A DNA stretch of 64,000 bases from VAZQ01 sp963827585 (GCA_963827585.1 CAWHCK010000049.1:62001-126000), one strand, 5' to 3'; numbered from the stretch's first letter, positions 15,555 through 25,551 are shown. A program made the numbers and translations. The notes: generated by a model from the sequence alone, not told the origin.

Positions 15555-18203
15555 ATGTTGCAGCAAGCGATCGTTTCTACCGTTGATTATTGCATTCGCT
15601 ATGCGACCCAAATCATTGGCATTGCGGCACTTTTGGGCCTCGTCACGGCCATCTATGCCGCCGGCCATTTCGCCATTGACGCCGATGTCAACAAGCTCAT
15701 TTCCAAGGACCTGCCGTGGCGCCAGCGTGAGGCGACGTTCCAAAAGTTCTTTCCGCCGAAGGAAGAAACCATCCTGGCCGTTCTCGACGCTCCGACCTCC
15801 GAACAGGCAACGCAAGCCACAGCCGCCTTGATCCAGAAATTGTCGGATCAGAAGAACCACTTTCAGTCCATCATGGAAGCCGGAGGAGGGCCGTTCTTCC
15901 AGAGGAACGGGCTTTTGTTCCTGCCTACCCACGAGGTGGTCGACCTCACCAAGAAGCTCGGCGAGGCCAAGCCCATCATTCAGGCCTTGGCGCAGGATCC
16001 CAATCTGCGCGGCCTGACCACGGCGCTGAATTACGGACTGATCGGCGCGCGGATGAATCACTATACGCTCGATGATTTTTCCGGAACCATGAATACGGTC
16101 TCCGACACGCTCGACGAGGTCATCGCCGGGCGGCCGGCCAGCTTCTCGTGGCGCGCGATGCTCAACGGCAGGCCGGCCACGCCCGGCGAGCGGCGACGCT
16201 TCATCGACATCAGGCCGGTGCTCGACTACAGCGCGCTGACCCCGGGCAAGGCCGCGACCGATGCCATCCGGCAGGCCACCGCCGATCTGAATATCAGCGG
16301 GCAGTATGGCGCAAGACTGCGCCTCACCGGGCCGGTTGCCATTGCCGACGAGGAATACGCCACCCTGGAGGAAGGCGCTTTCGTCAACACCACCGCGACC
16401 ATCGTGGTGGTGTTGACCATCTTGTGGCTGGCCTTGCGGTCGTTTGGGATCATCTTCGCGGTGTTCATAAGCCTCTTGGTGGGCCTTTCCATTACTGCTG
16501 CGATCGGATTGGCCCTGGTAGGCGCGCTCAACCTGATTTCGATTGCTTTCGCTGTTCTCTTCATCGGCCTCGGCGTCGACTTCGGTATTCAGTTCACCGT
16601 CCGCTATCGCGCCGAACGCCACGAGGTCGACGATCTTCGCGAGGCGCTGCTCAACACGGCCAGGCACGTGGGAGCGCAGCTGACGCTTGCCGCCGCCGCA
16701 ACCGCTGCCGGCTTTCTGTCCTTCCTTCCCACCGACTACAAGGGCTTGTCCGAGCTCGGCCTGCTCGCTGGCCTCGGCATGATCATCGCGTTCCTGACCA
16801 GCGTGACGCTGATCCCGGCCTTGCTCATGCACGTGCGGCCGCCGGGCGAACCGGAAGAAATGGGATTCAGGTGGCTCGCGCCCGTCGATCGCTTCATGGA
16901 GCGGCGCCGGATTCCGATCATCATCGGAACCGGGCTGGTCGTGGCAGCCGGGCTGCCATTGCTGTATTGGCTTCAGTTCGATTTCAATCCGCTCAATCTG
17001 AGAAACGCTCACGTCGAGTCGGTTGCGACGTTCCTGGAGCTGCGCAGCGATCCCGCCATCGGAGCAAGCTCGATCTATGTGCTTGCGCCCAACAAGGACG
17101 CCGCGAAGTCCGACGTGGAGAAGCTCTCCAAGCTACCGGAAGTGTCGAGCGTAAAGACGATCGAGAACTTCATCCCCGCCGACCAGCAGCCCAAGCTTGC
17201 CGCCATCCGGCAACTCGCAACCGTGCTCGGCCCGGTGCTGCGGCCGGACCCCAACAAGAAGCCGCCGACGGACGCCGACAATATCGCCGCGCTCAAAGCG
17301 GCGGTGGGAAGTCTCAAGCAGTCGGCGGGCACGCAGACCGGGCCTGGCGCCGTCGCCGCCAAGCGGCTTGCTGACGACCTCACGAAGCTCGCGGATGGCG
17401 ATGAAGCGCTGCGGGCGCGCGCGCATGCCGCCATGATTCCGCCGCTCAATACGGCGCTCGACGAGTTGCGGCACTATCTGCAGGCCGAGCCGGTCACGCT
17501 CGAATCCCTCCCGCCCGAGATCGCGCGCGAATGGGTGACGCAGGACGGGCGCTACAAGGTGGAAATCCTGCCGAAGGGTGATCCCACCGACAACGAGACA
17601 TTGCGCCAATTCGCACATGCGGTGCAGCAGGTCGAGCCCAACGCCACCGGCGGCCCGATCGCGATTCTCGAATCCGGCCGCACTGTGATTCGCGCGTTCT
17701 TCGAAGCGGGCTTCTGGGCGCTGACTTCGATCACCATTCTGCTTTGGATCGTGCTGCGGCGGTTCGGCGACGTTCTTCTCACCATTATTCCGTTACTGAT
17801 GGCGGGTGTCGTGACCATGGAGCTGATGGTGCTCCTCGACATGAAGCTTAATTTCGCGAACATCATCGCGCTGCCGCTGCTGCTCGGCGTGGGTGTGGCC
17901 TTCAAGATCTACTACATCATGGCGTGGCGGGCGGGCCAAACCGACCTGCTGCAGTCGAGCCTGACGCGCGCCGTGATGTTCAGCGCGTTCACGACCGCCA
18001 CCGCGTTCGGCAGCTTGTGGCTGTCGAGTCATCCCGGAACGTCGAGCATGGGCAAGCTGATGGCGCTCGCGCTCGTGACAACGATGGCCGCAGCCGTGCT
18101 GTTCCAGCCCGTGCTGATGGGGCCGCCGCGCGAGCGCGCGAAACCGGAGCTGGAATCGAAGCCGGAACCGGAGCCGAAGCCGGAACCGCAGGCGCAGACA
18201 TAG
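15555..18203 (+). CDS. hpnN: Hopanoid transporter HpnN (RND family)
   Basis: 882-residue RND/MMPL-type permease that moves hopanoids to the outer membrane. One helix near residues 15-38 precedes a large periplasmic loop, then a helix bundle (about 277-430) with LFIGLGVDFGIQF and a sterol-sensing-like arrangement, a second periplasmic domain, and a second bundle (about 720-870) with LPLLLGVGVAFKIYYIMAW. The C-terminus is a Pro-Glu-Lys repeat (residues 860-880). Its own promoter should lie in the ~250 bp upstream. hpnN is beside other hopanoid genes in many alphaproteobacteria. Confidence 0.94.
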   Translation: MLQQAIVSTVDYCIRYATQIIGIAALLGLVTAIYAAGHFAIDADVNKLISKDLPWRQREATFQKFFPPKEETILAVLDAPTSEQATQATAALIQKLSDQKNHFQSIMEAGGGPFFQRNGLLFLPTHEVVDLTKKLGEAKPIIQALAQDPNLRGLTTALNYGLIGARMNHYTLDDFSGTMNTVSDTLDEVIAGRPASFSWRAMLNGRPATPGERRRFIDIRPVLDYSALTPGKAATDAIRQATADLNISGQYGARLRLTGPVAIADEEYATLEEGAFVNTTATIVVVLTILWLALRSFGIIFAVFISLLVGLSITAAIGLALVGALNLISIAFAVLFIGLGVDFGIQFTVRYRAERHEVDDLREALLNTARHVGAQLTLAAAATAAGFLSFLPTDYKGLSELGLLAGLGMIIAFLTSVTLIPALLMHVRPPGEPEEMGFRWLAPVDRFMERRRIPIIIGTGLVVAAGLPLLYWLQFDFNPLNLRNAHVESVATFLELRSDPAIGASSIYVLAPNKDAAKSDVEKLSKLPEVSSVKTIENFIPADQQPKLAAIRQLATVLGPVLRPDPNKKPPTDADNIAALKAAVGSLKQSAGTQTGPGAVAAKRLADDLTKLADGDEALRARAHAAMIPPLNTALDELRHYLQAEPVTLESLPPEIAREWVTQDGRYKVEILPKGDPTDNETLRQFAHAVQQVEPNATGGPIAILESGRTVIRAFFEAGFWALTSITILLWIVLRRFGDVLLTIIPLLMAGVVTMELMVLLDMKLNFANIIALPLLLGVGVAFKIYYIMAWRAGQTDLLQSSLTRAVMFSAFTTATAFGSLWLSSHPGTSSMGKLMALALVTTMAAAVLFQPVLMGPPRERAKPELESKPEPEPKPEPQAQT

Positions 18204-18271
18204 GCTGCCCTGCAATACCCTGCTGCAACCAGCGATGTGGCTGTGGGCGCGTCAAATCATCTTGACGCGGG

Positions 18272-18607
18272 TCACGACGCCGTCTCCGCGGGCATGGAAA
18301 GATCGACAAATACCTGCCCGTCCTTCACTTCGGCCCGGAAGGTCTTGAGATCGGTGAAGCAGGGTGCCTGCACGGCCTTGCCGGTTGGAACGTGGAATGC
18401 CCCGAAGTGCAGGCTGCATTCGATCACGTCGCCTTCCAGGATGCCGTCGGCGAGGTCGGCCGTGGCGTGCGTGCACCGCGCTTCGGTCGCGTAGAAGGTG
18501 CCGTCGATATTGTAGACGGCGACGATTTCGTCCCCGACCTCGAAACTCTTGACGGTGCCGGGGGCGAGATCGGCGGCGGCGCAGACGGGAACAGGATTAT
18601 CTGCCAT
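18272..18607 (-). CDS. Rieske [2Fe-2S] ferredoxin of a ring-hydroxylating oxygenase
   Basis: 111 residues, the size of the ferredoxin component of three-part Rieske dioxygenases. Cluster ligands are C45-T-H47 and C64-S-L-H67. It would carry electrons from a reductase to the oxygenase encoded divergently at 18784-20561. The start at 18607 (MADNPVPV) matches family N-termini. No NAD(P)H reductase gene is found nearby, so that component must come from elsewhere. Confidence 0.9.
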   Translation of the reverse strand: MADNPVPVCAAADLAPGTVKSFEVGDEIVAVYNIDGTFYATEARCTHATADLADGILEGDVIECSLHFGAFHVPTGKAVQAPCFTDLKTFRAEVKDGQVFVDLSMPAETAS

Positions 18608-18783
18608 GACCTGACTGCCAGCAAAAGGGATGACGTGCTTTAGCGAGCTGCCTGAAAAGTTCAATAGGAAAGGGCACTGCACCGAGTCCGGGCCTGATGC
18701 CCGCGACCGAATTGACCCGGTTTCGGGCGAGCATGTACGTTAAGTCTGCGAGCCACGACCGCCCAACGCCAAGGCAACGGAAA

Positions 18784-20064
18784 ATGCCCGTCCGCTCCTA
18801 TATCGTCGATGACCGCGAGAAAAAGACCTTCCTGCTCGACCGCGAAGTCCTGGTGTCGGGCGACGTGCTGCGCAGGGAGATGGCGCAGATCTTCGGCCGC
18901 TGCTGGATTTATGTCGGCCATTCCTCCGAGCTGAAACGGCCGGGCGATTTCCGTTCGCGCAAGGTCGCCGGGCGACCGCTGATCTTCTGCCGCGATCAGG
19001 CGGGCCAGTTCCACTGCCTGTTCAATACCTGCCGGCACCGCGGCGCCATCGTGTGCACCGAGCGCGAGGGCAACCGGCGCCGCTTCCAGTGCATCTATCA
19101 CGGCTGGACCTACGGCAATGACGGCCGGCTCGTCGGCGTGCCGGGCGATGACGCCTATGCCGAGAGCTTCGACAAATCCGTGCATGGCCTGCGGCGGCCC
19201 GCCCGTTTCGAGGACTATCGCGGCTTCTGGTTCATGTGCCTCGACGCGGACGTCGAGGCGCTCCACGATTATCTCGCCGGAGCCAAGGACTATATCGACC
19301 TCGTCATGGATCAGTCGCCGTCGGGCCAGATGGAGATCATCGCCGGCGTCCAGGAATACGACGTCGCCGCCAATTGGAAGCTCATGGTGGAGAACAGCGT
19401 CGACGACTATCACCTGCCGTCGACCCACTCGACCTGGCTCAACTTCATGGCCAATTCGGGCGTCAAGATCGAGCCGCCCAAGGAGGAGGGTTTGGTGCTG
19501 CCGACCCGGGGCAAGGCGGTCGAGCTCGGCAACGGCCATTTCACCACCGACAACATCAATTTCCGCGGCCGGCCGGTCGCCAAATGGATCCCGCTCTACG
19601 GCGAGGCCGCGAAGGCGGAGATCGACGAAATCCGCAGCGAGCTCGTCGCTCGGCTTGGTCCCGAACGGGCGCAGCGTGTAGCCGATACCAACCGCAATCT
19701 GGTCATCTTCCCCAACCTGGTCGTCAACGACGGCTCATCGGTCACCGTGCGCACCTTCTATCCCGAGGGCGTCGGCAAGATGCACGTCACCGCCTGGGCG
19801 CTCGGCCCGCTGGAGGAGAGCGAGAGCGCTCGCGCGCGCAGGCTCGATGCCTTTCTGACGTTCTACGGCCCCGGCGGCTTTGCCACGCCCGACGACGTGG
19901 AAGCGCTCGAACTGGTGCAGCAGGGCCTCGCCAATTGGGCCGACGACCGCTGGTCGGAAATGTCGCGCGGCATGGGCAAGGACGGCGAACAGCTCAACAG
20001 CGACGAGCACCACCTGCGCATCTTCTGGCGCCGATGGAACGAGCTGATGGGGGCACAGACATGA
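18784..20064 (+). CDS. Aromatic ring-hydroxylating oxygenase, alpha subunit
   Basis: 426 residues. The N-terminal Rieske domain has C83-R-H85 and C103-I-Y-H106-G-W. The catalytic domain has the mononuclear iron motif ENSVDDYHLPSTH with D208, H210 and H215. Such subunits pair with a beta subunit and hydroxylate aromatic acids, often to cis-dihydrodiols. The neighbouring decarboxylase-like genes suggest a phthalate- or benzoate-type substrate, which is inference. ATG 18784 is preceded by ACGGA; upstream residues do not look conserved. The stop overlaps the beta-subunit start. Confidence 0.93.
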   Translation: MPVRSYIVDDREKKTFLLDREVLVSGDVLRREMAQIFGRCWIYVGHSSELKRPGDFRSRKVAGRPLIFCRDQAGQFHCLFNTCRHRGAIVCTEREGNRRRFQCIYHGWTYGNDGRLVGVPGDDAYAESFDKSVHGLRRPARFEDYRGFWFMCLDADVEALHDYLAGAKDYIDLVMDQSPSGQMEIIAGVQEYDVAANWKLMVENSVDDYHLPSTHSTWLNFMANSGVKIEPPKEEGLVLPTRGKAVELGNGHFTTDNINFRGRPVAKWIPLYGEAAKAEIDEIRSELVARLGPERAQRVADTNRNLVIFPNLVVNDGSSVTVRTFYPEGVGKMHVTAWALGPLEESESARARRLDAFLTFYGPGGFATPDDVEALELVQQGLANWADDRWSEMSRGMGKDGEQLNSDEHHLRIFWRRWNELMGAQT

Positions 20065-20561
20065 CCATGGCGGCGCCAAGCGTAGTGACACGGGCCGAGG
20101 TCGAGGATTTCCTCTACCACGAGGCCGCGCTGCTCGACAACTGGAAGCTCAACGAGTGGCAGGAGCTCCTGACCGACGACGCCGCCTACTACGTTCCTCC
20201 CAACGACCAGCTCGAAGGCGACCATCGCAACACGTTGTTCCTCGTTGCCGACGACCGTGAGCGCATCCGCCAAAGGATCATCCGCGTGCTCGATCCGAAT
20301 TGCCACGCGGAGTTTCCCAAGTCGCGCACCCGGCGCATGATCTCGAACGTGCGCATCGTCGGCCTGGAGGGCGATCTCGTCACGGTCGCCGCCAACTTCG
20401 TGTGCTACCGCTACCGGCGTTATGAGCGGATCCGGGAATATGTCGGCGCATATCGCTACATCCTGAAGCGGACCGGCAATTCCTTCCGCATCAAGGAGCG
20501 CCGCGTGCTCATCGACGCGCATGAGCTCGGCACCCTCGGCTCGGTGAGTTTCATTCTGTAA
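20061..20561 (+). CDS. Aromatic ring-hydroxylating oxygenase, beta subunit
   Basis: 166 residues with the SnoaL/NTF2-like small-subunit fold: VEDFLYHEAALLDNWKLNEW at the start, LLTDDAAYYVP, a SRTRRMISNV segment and RRVLIDAHELGTLGSVSFIL at the end, all typical of ring-hydroxylating dioxygenase beta subunits. Its start codon overlaps the alpha-subunit stop (ATGA), so the two are translated together. Confidence 0.93.
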   Translation: MTMAAPSVVTRAEVEDFLYHEAALLDNWKLNEWQELLTDDAAYYVPPNDQLEGDHRNTLFLVADDRERIRQRIIRVLDPNCHAEFPKSRTRRMISNVRIVGLEGDLVTVAANFVCYRYRRYERIREYVGAYRYILKRTGNSFRIKERRVLIDAHELGTLGSVSFIL

Positions 20562-20685
20562 GGACGGTGCTGCCCCGCCCCCGCCACGCTCCCCTCCTAT
20601 CGCCCGCGAGCCTGCCCTCGGCCGGCTTGCGGCCGGGCCCGCGGGGCGGGCGATGACATCGAAGACCGTGTGTAAGGAAACGCCG

Positions 20686-21411
20686 ATGGCCACGCTTGAT
20701 TACCTCATCGAAGAGCTCGTCACCGCAAACCGCATCCTCGCCCGCGAAGGCGTGGTGGATTCCTTCGGCCACGTCAGCGTGCGCCATCCGGACAATCCGC
20801 AACGTTACCTGCTGTCGCGCTCGCGCGCGCCCGACTGCATCGAGAAGGACGACATCATGGAGTTCACGCTCGACGGCACGCCGGTCGATGCCCGCGACCG
20901 CGCACCATATCTCGAGCGGTTCATCCACGGTGCACTCTACGAGGCGCGGCCGGATGTGGCGTCGGTCGTGCACAACCATAGCGAAAGCGTGATTCCATTC
21001 GGAGTGACCGCCAGGAAGATCAAGCCGATCTTTCATATGGGCGCATCGATCGGCCACCAGGTTCCGGTCTGGGATTCCCACGATCGTTTCGGGGACACCG
21101 CATTGCTGGTCGAGAACATGGAGATGGGTCGGGATCTTGCAAAGCTGATCGGAGCGGGCGCCACCGCGCTGATGCGCGGCCACGGCGCAACCGTGGCGGG
21201 TAAGACCATCCGGCAAGCGGTCTATGTCTCGGTCTATCTCGAGGTCAATGCGCGCCTGCAGAAACAGGCCATGGACATGGGCGAGGTCAAGTTCCTCACC
21301 GCCGGCGAGGTGGACAAGGTTGCCTCGCGCACGGGGTCCTACGGCATCAACCGGGCCTGGGAGAACTGGTGCCGCCGGGCGGGCCGCCCATTCCAGGCGG
21401 AGCAGGGCTGA
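20686..21411 (+). CDS. Class II aldolase/adducin-family protein, possible aromatic decarboxylase
   Basis: 241 residues of the metal-dependent class II aldolase fold: SFGHVSVRHPDN, a histidine pair in VVHNHSESV, and a third metal histidine in MRGHGATVAG. Members of this family decarboxylate dihydroxyphthalates and a pyridine dicarboxylate in known catabolic pathways, and its place right after an aromatic oxygenase favours such a role over an aldol cleavage. ATG 20686 follows AAGGAAA with good spacing. Confidence 0.8.
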   Translation: MATLDYLIEELVTANRILAREGVVDSFGHVSVRHPDNPQRYLLSRSRAPDCIEKDDIMEFTLDGTPVDARDRAPYLERFIHGALYEARPDVASVVHNHSESVIPFGVTARKIKPIFHMGASIGHQVPVWDSHDRFGDTALLVENMEMGRDLAKLIGAGATALMRGHGATVAGKTIRQAVYVSVYLEVNARLQKQAMDMGEVKFLTAGEVDKVASRTGSYGINRAWENWCRRAGRPFQAEQG

Positions 21412-21592
21412 TCCTGGTGCTCAGAGCCCGGGGATCACAGATGAGTACGCGCCCTTCCTCGCTCAGCCGGCGACATAATTACGCCGCCGCGCTTCGTGCT
21501 CCCTTTGGGCGGGATGTGCTATAGGGCGGGAACGGGCCAGGCAGACGGGCTAACCGTGCCGCGCAGACGGATGGTCGCAGAGGGGACGACGA

Positions 21593-22468
21593 ATGGCTGC
21601 CGTAACTGTGCCGTTTGAACGGATTGACGCGGGTGCGCCGAAAGTCGCGTCCGCGAACGCCATTCTGGTGGTCGACGACATCGTCAAGCGCTTCGAGACG
21701 CCGGACGGCGTGCTGACCGCGATCGATCACGTCTCGCTCAGCGTCGCGCCCGGCGAGTTCGTGGGAGTGATCGGCCCCTCCGGCTGCGGCAAATCGACCT
21801 TGTTCAACGTGATCGGCGGATTGCTCGACGGCTACGAGGGCACGGTCAAGGTCGCGGGCGAGCGCGTGCGGGGGCCGCATCCGTCGATCGGCATGATCTT
21901 CCAGGAGGAGTCGACCTTTCCCTGGCGCAACGTGATCGACAATGTGGCGTTCCCGCTGGAGATTGCGGGCCTGCCGAAGGCCGAGCGCTACGACCGGGCG
22001 CGGCATTTCGTGAAGCTTGTCGGCCTCGACGGGTTCGAGCGGCGCTATCCGGCGGAGCTGTCGGGCGGCATGCGGCAACGGGTCTCGATGGCGCGGACGC
22101 TGGCGGCGCAACCGAAAATCCTGCTGATGGACGAGCCTTTTGCTTCGCTCGACGAGCAGACGCGGCTTCTCCTCGGCGACAAGGTCTTGCAAATCCAGCA
22201 GGAGCTCAAGCAGACGACGCTTCTCATCACCCACAACATCACCGAATCGGTGCAACTCTCCGACCGCATCCTGGTGATGACCTACCGTCCCGGCAAAGTG
22301 AAGCGGATGGTCGAGATCAAGCTGCCGCGCCCGCGCAGCTCCGAGATCGTGTCGAGCGAGGCATTCGGGCGTTACGTCGCGCAGATCTGGAGCGATCTGC
22401 GCGAGGAGGCGAGCCGCGGAATGCACGACGAAGAGAGCCAGAAGCTGCGCGAGGCCGAGAAGCGATGA
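21593..22468 (+). CDS. ABC transporter ATPase, nitrate/sulfonate/taurine type
   Basis: 291 residues. Walker A GPSGCGKST at 61-69, Q-loop FQEES, signature LSGGMRQR at 156-163 and Walker B ILLMDEP at 176-182. Close to SsuB/TauB/NrtD-type ATPases, which power uptake of small organic anions. It begins a three-gene transporter unit (overlapping the permease start by 4 bp) between the oxygenase genes and the aldehyde dehydrogenase, so it probably imports the aromatic acid. No binding-protein gene is in the unit. Confidence 0.92.
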   Translation: MAAVTVPFERIDAGAPKVASANAILVVDDIVKRFETPDGVLTAIDHVSLSVAPGEFVGVIGPSGCGKSTLFNVIGGLLDGYEGTVKVAGERVRGPHPSIGMIFQEESTFPWRNVIDNVAFPLEIAGLPKAERYDRARHFVKLVGLDGFERRYPAELSGGMRQRVSMARTLAAQPKILLMDEPFASLDEQTRLLLGDKVLQIQQELKQTTLLITHNITESVQLSDRILVMTYRPGKVKRMVEIKLPRPRSSEIVSSEAFGRYVAQIWSDLREEASRGMHDEESQKLREAEKR

Positions 22469-23238
22469 GCGCCGCCGCGACCCTTGCCAAGAACAGGTAT
22501 GTTCCGGCCGCGCTCGGCATCGGCTCGTTCGTCGCGTTCATCGTGCTGGTCGAGCTGCTCATTCGTGTCGGCGTCATCAATCGATTCATCGTGCCGATGC
22601 CGTCCGACATCATCGCCGCCTTTCCGCGCGTGATCGTCGAGGAGCATGTGCTTGAGCGCTTCCTGCTCACCGCCGGCGAGGCTTTCTCCGCCAGCATTCT
22701 GGTGACCATTTTCGGCGTCGCGGGCGGTGTCCTGCTCTACCGCTACCACTTGCTGCGGCTTGCGACCGAGACCTGGGTTGCAGCGGTCGCGGCGGCGCCG
22801 CTGGTGCTGATGTATCCGCTCTATCTCGTGATCTTCGGCCGCAGCGCGCTCACCATCGTGATGATGGGCTTCACCGCGGGACTTGCCCCCATCATCCTCA
22901 AGACGCTCGAAGGCCTCTCGGCCACGCGGCGCGTGCTGATCAATGTGGGCAGGAGCTTCAATCTCACGCCGTCGCAGCAATTCTGGAAGATCCTCTTCCC
23001 TGCGGCGCTGCCGACCATCTTCGTGGGCCTCCGGCTCGGGCTGATCTTCGCGCTCATCAATATTGTGGGGGTCGAATTCCTGATCAATTTCGGCGGGCTC
23101 GGGCAGCTCATCAACGAGCTTGCCGAGCGCTACGATCTTCCCGGAACCTATGCTGCGATCTGCTTCGTGATTCTGGTCAGCATCTGCGTGTTCGTCCTGA
23201 TGGAAAGGCTTGAGCGATGGCTGAGACCGGTCGACTGA
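22465..23238 (+). CDS. ABC transporter permease, nitrate/sulfonate/taurine type (1)
   Basis: 257 residues with about six membrane helices and the BPD_transp_1 coupling region (residues ~165-185, FWKILFPAALPTIFVGLRLG). Translationally coupled to the ATPase gene before it (ATGA) and overlapping the next permease by 22 bp, so it is likely half of a permease heterodimer. Confidence 0.9.
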   Translation: MSAAATLAKNRYVPAALGIGSFVAFIVLVELLIRVGVINRFIVPMPSDIIAAFPRVIVEEHVLERFLLTAGEAFSASILVTIFGVAGGVLLYRYHLLRLATETWVAAVAAAPLVLMYPLYLVIFGRSALTIVMMGFTAGLAPIILKTLEGLSATRRVLINVGRSFNLTPSQQFWKILFPAALPTIFVGLRLGLIFALINIVGVEFLINFGGLGQLINELAERYDLPGTYAAICFVILVSICVFVLMERLERWLRPVD

Positions 23239-24017
23239 GCCTGCCGGCGACAAGAGCGTTCCGACTGCCGGTGCACCCGGTCACGGCGCTGCGCATCGCC
23301 ATTATCGTCGCCGTTGTGGTGATCTGGGAAGCGATCTCCGCGTCGGGCTGGCTCTACCGCGACGTGGTGCCGTCGCTCGTCGCGATCGGGAGAGCCCTCT
23401 ATACGACGCTGAGCGATCCGACCTTCTATTTCCACCTCGGCACCACCGCCTACGAGATCGGCATCGCCATGGTGATCGGCGGCTTGAGCGGGCTCGCCGT
23501 CGGCATTCTGCTCGGCGGCAGCAGGTTCATGTCGCGCGCCTACGAGGCCTATCTCTACTATCTCGGTCCCTGTCCGAAGATCATCTTCTTCCCGATCATG
23601 ATCATGTGGTTCGGCGTCGGCCCGGGATCGAAGGTCGCGATGGGCGCAATTTCGTGCTTCTTCCCGGTCGCGCTCAACGTCGCGGGTGGGATGCGCGAGA
23701 TCGACAAGGTGTTGATCCGCGTGGGCAGGAGCTTCCGCGCCAACACCTGGCAGATGGTGACCAAAATCTATCTTCCGGCGATGCGTCATCCCGTGATCAA
23801 CGGCGTGCGGCTTGGCCTCGGCGTGGCGCTGATCGGCACGCTGCTGGCGGAAACGAAGCTCTCGAACCGCGGCATCGGCTTCCTGGTCATCCAGGCCTAC
23901 AGCATCTTCAACATGCCGCAGATGTATGCGCTGCTCATCATCCTGTTCGTAATCGCGATCGGCGCCAACACGCTCATCGGTCGTTTCGGCGGCCTCGACG
24001 ACATCAGACGATCCTGA
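23217..24017 (+). CDS. ABC transporter permease, nitrate/sulfonate/taurine type (2)
   Basis: 266 residues, six predicted helices, and a coupling loop including MVTKIYLPAMRHPVINGVRLG near residue 190. A charged cytoplasmic N-terminus precedes the first helix at about 22-42. It starts inside the end of the previous permease gene, after GAAAGG. The aldehyde dehydrogenase gene follows 28 bp later and is probably in the same transcript. Confidence 0.9.
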   Translation: MAETGRLSLPATRAFRLPVHPVTALRIAIIVAVVVIWEAISASGWLYRDVVPSLVAIGRALYTTLSDPTFYFHLGTTAYEIGIAMVIGGLSGLAVGILLGGSRFMSRAYEAYLYYLGPCPKIIFFPIMIMWFGVGPGSKVAMGAISCFFPVALNVAGGMREIDKVLIRVGRSFRANTWQMVTKIYLPAMRHPVINGVRLGLGVALIGTLLAETKLSNRGIGFLVIQAYSIFNMPQMYALLIILFVIAIGANTLIGRFGGLDDIRRS

Positions 24018-24045
24018 ACGCTCCCAACATCGCTAGAGGTGTCCA

Positions 24046-25551
24046 ATGGTTGCAGTTGCGTCCGCGGCGAAGGCTCAGCCGCTCGCTCCCAATCTGCCGT
24101 CGCATCGCGATCCCTACTATGCCGGCAAGTGGCAGAAGCCGAAGTCGGGTCGTTATGTCGACACCATGAGTCCCGGCACCGGCGAGTCGCTGGGTAAGGT
24201 GGTCGACGGCTCGGTGGCCGACGCGGAAGCCGCCATTGCGGCGGCCAAGGCCGCGTTCCGCGAGTGGCGTCGGGTACTGCCACTCGAGCGCTCGAAGATG
24301 CTGCGTGCGATCGCCGACGTGCTGCGCAAGAACGGCGATGAGCTTGCCATGATCGACGCGGCCGATTGCGGCAATCCCTACGCCGAAATGGTGCGCGATG
24401 CGCAGGCGGGGGCGGCGCAGCTCGATTTCTACGCCGGCCTCGTCACCGAGATGAAGGGCGCCTCGATCCCGATGGGGCCGGACGCGGTGAACTTCTCCGT
24501 GCGCGAGCCCTTCGGCGTGGTCGGGCGCATCATTCCGTTCAACCATCCGTTCATGTTCGTCGCCGGAAAATCGGCGGCGCCGCTCGCCGCCGGCAATACC
24601 ATCGTGGTCAAGCCGCCGGAGCAGGCGCCGCTGTCCTCGCTTCGGCTGGCCGAGCTGATCGACGGCATCCTGCCGCCGGGCGTGTGGAATCTGGTGCCGG
24701 GCGGCAAGGAGGTCGGCCAGGTGCTGGCCAGCCACCCCGACGTCGCCAAGGTCGCGCTCATCGGCAGCGTGCCGACCGGCCGCGCCGTGATGAAGGCCGC
24801 GTCCGACACGCTCAAGCCGGTGACGCTCGAGCTTGGCGGCAAGAATGCGTTGATCGCTTTCCCCGACGCCGATCTCGACGCGGTCTCGGCTGCCGTCGTC
24901 GACGGCATGAACTTCACCTGGTGCGGGCAGTCCTGCGGCTCGACCAGCCGCGCCTTCGTGCATGAGAAGATCTACGATGCCGTGCTCGAGCGCGTGCAGA
25001 ATTCGGTCAAGCGCTACAAGCCCGGGATTCCGACCGATCCGGCGACCACCATGGGCTCGATCGTGAGCAAGGTGCAGTACGACCGGGTGCTCAGCTACAT
25101 CGAGGCCGGCAAGCAGGACGGCGCGCGGCTTCTCAGCGGCGGGAAGCGGCCGAGCGAGCCTCATCTCGCCAACGGCTTCTACGTCGAGCCCACGGTGTTC
25201 GCCGACGTAACCATGGACATGCGCATCGGCAAGGAGGAGATCTTCGGCCCCATCCTCTCCATCCTCAAGTGGAACGACGAGGAGAAGATGCTCGCGCAGG
25301 TCAACCAGGTCGAATACGGGCTCACCTGCTCGATCTGGACCAACGATCTCGTGACCGCGCACCGTGCCGCGGCGGCGGTCGAGGCGGGCTTCGTCTGGAT
25401 CAACGAGGTGTCGAAGCACTTCCTCGGCGCGCCGTTCGGCGGCTACAAGCAGTCCGGCGTCGGACGCGAGGAAGGTATCGAGGAGCTGCTCAGTTTCACG
25501 CGCGAGAAGAACATCCACGTCAATCTGAAGCGGCGTGGCGGCGGGCACTGA
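24046..25551 (+). CDS. NAD(P)-dependent aldehyde dehydrogenase
   Basis: 501 residues of the ALDH superfamily, betaine-aldehyde-dehydrogenase-like. The catalytic Cys is C297 in GQSCGST and the general base E262 in LELGGKN. The N-terminal oxidoreductase motif IIPFNHPFMFVAGK and the C-terminal EEIFGPI and PFGGYKQSGVGRE are complete. It oxidises an aldehyde to an acid; its place after the transporter suggests a pathway intermediate. AGAGG lies just before the start. It converges on the next gene. Confidence 0.92.
   Translation: MVAVASAAKAQPLAPNLPSHRDPYYAGKWQKPKSGRYVDTMSPGTGESLGKVVDGSVADAEAAIAAAKAAFREWRRVLPLERSKMLRAIADVLRKNGDELAMIDAADCGNPYAEMVRDAQAGAAQLDFYAGLVTEMKGASIPMGPDAVNFSVREPFGVVGRIIPFNHPFMFVAGKSAAPLAAGNTIVVKPPEQAPLSSLRLAELIDGILPPGVWNLVPGGKEVGQVLASHPDVAKVALIGSVPTGRAVMKAASDTLKPVTLELGGKNALIAFPDADLDAVSAAVVDGMNFTWCGQSCGSTSRAFVHEKIYDAVLERVQNSVKRYKPGIPTDPATTMGSIVSKVQYDRVLSYIEAGKQDGARLLSGGKRPSEPHLANGFYVEPTVFADVTMDMRIGKEEIFGPILSILKWNDEEKMLAQVNQVEYGLTCSIWTNDLVTAHRAAAAVEAGFVWINEVSKHFLGAPFGGYKQSGVGREEGIEELLSFTREKNIHVNLKRRGGGH

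Noticed and set aside
15543..17012. 489-codon open frame on the minus strand
   Set aside because: Antisense to hpnN, whose membrane segments and motifs are clear.
22372..23253. 293-codon minus-strand frame
   Set aside because: Asp/Glu/His-rich shadow of a permease gene; such composition is typical for the antisense of membrane-protein genes.
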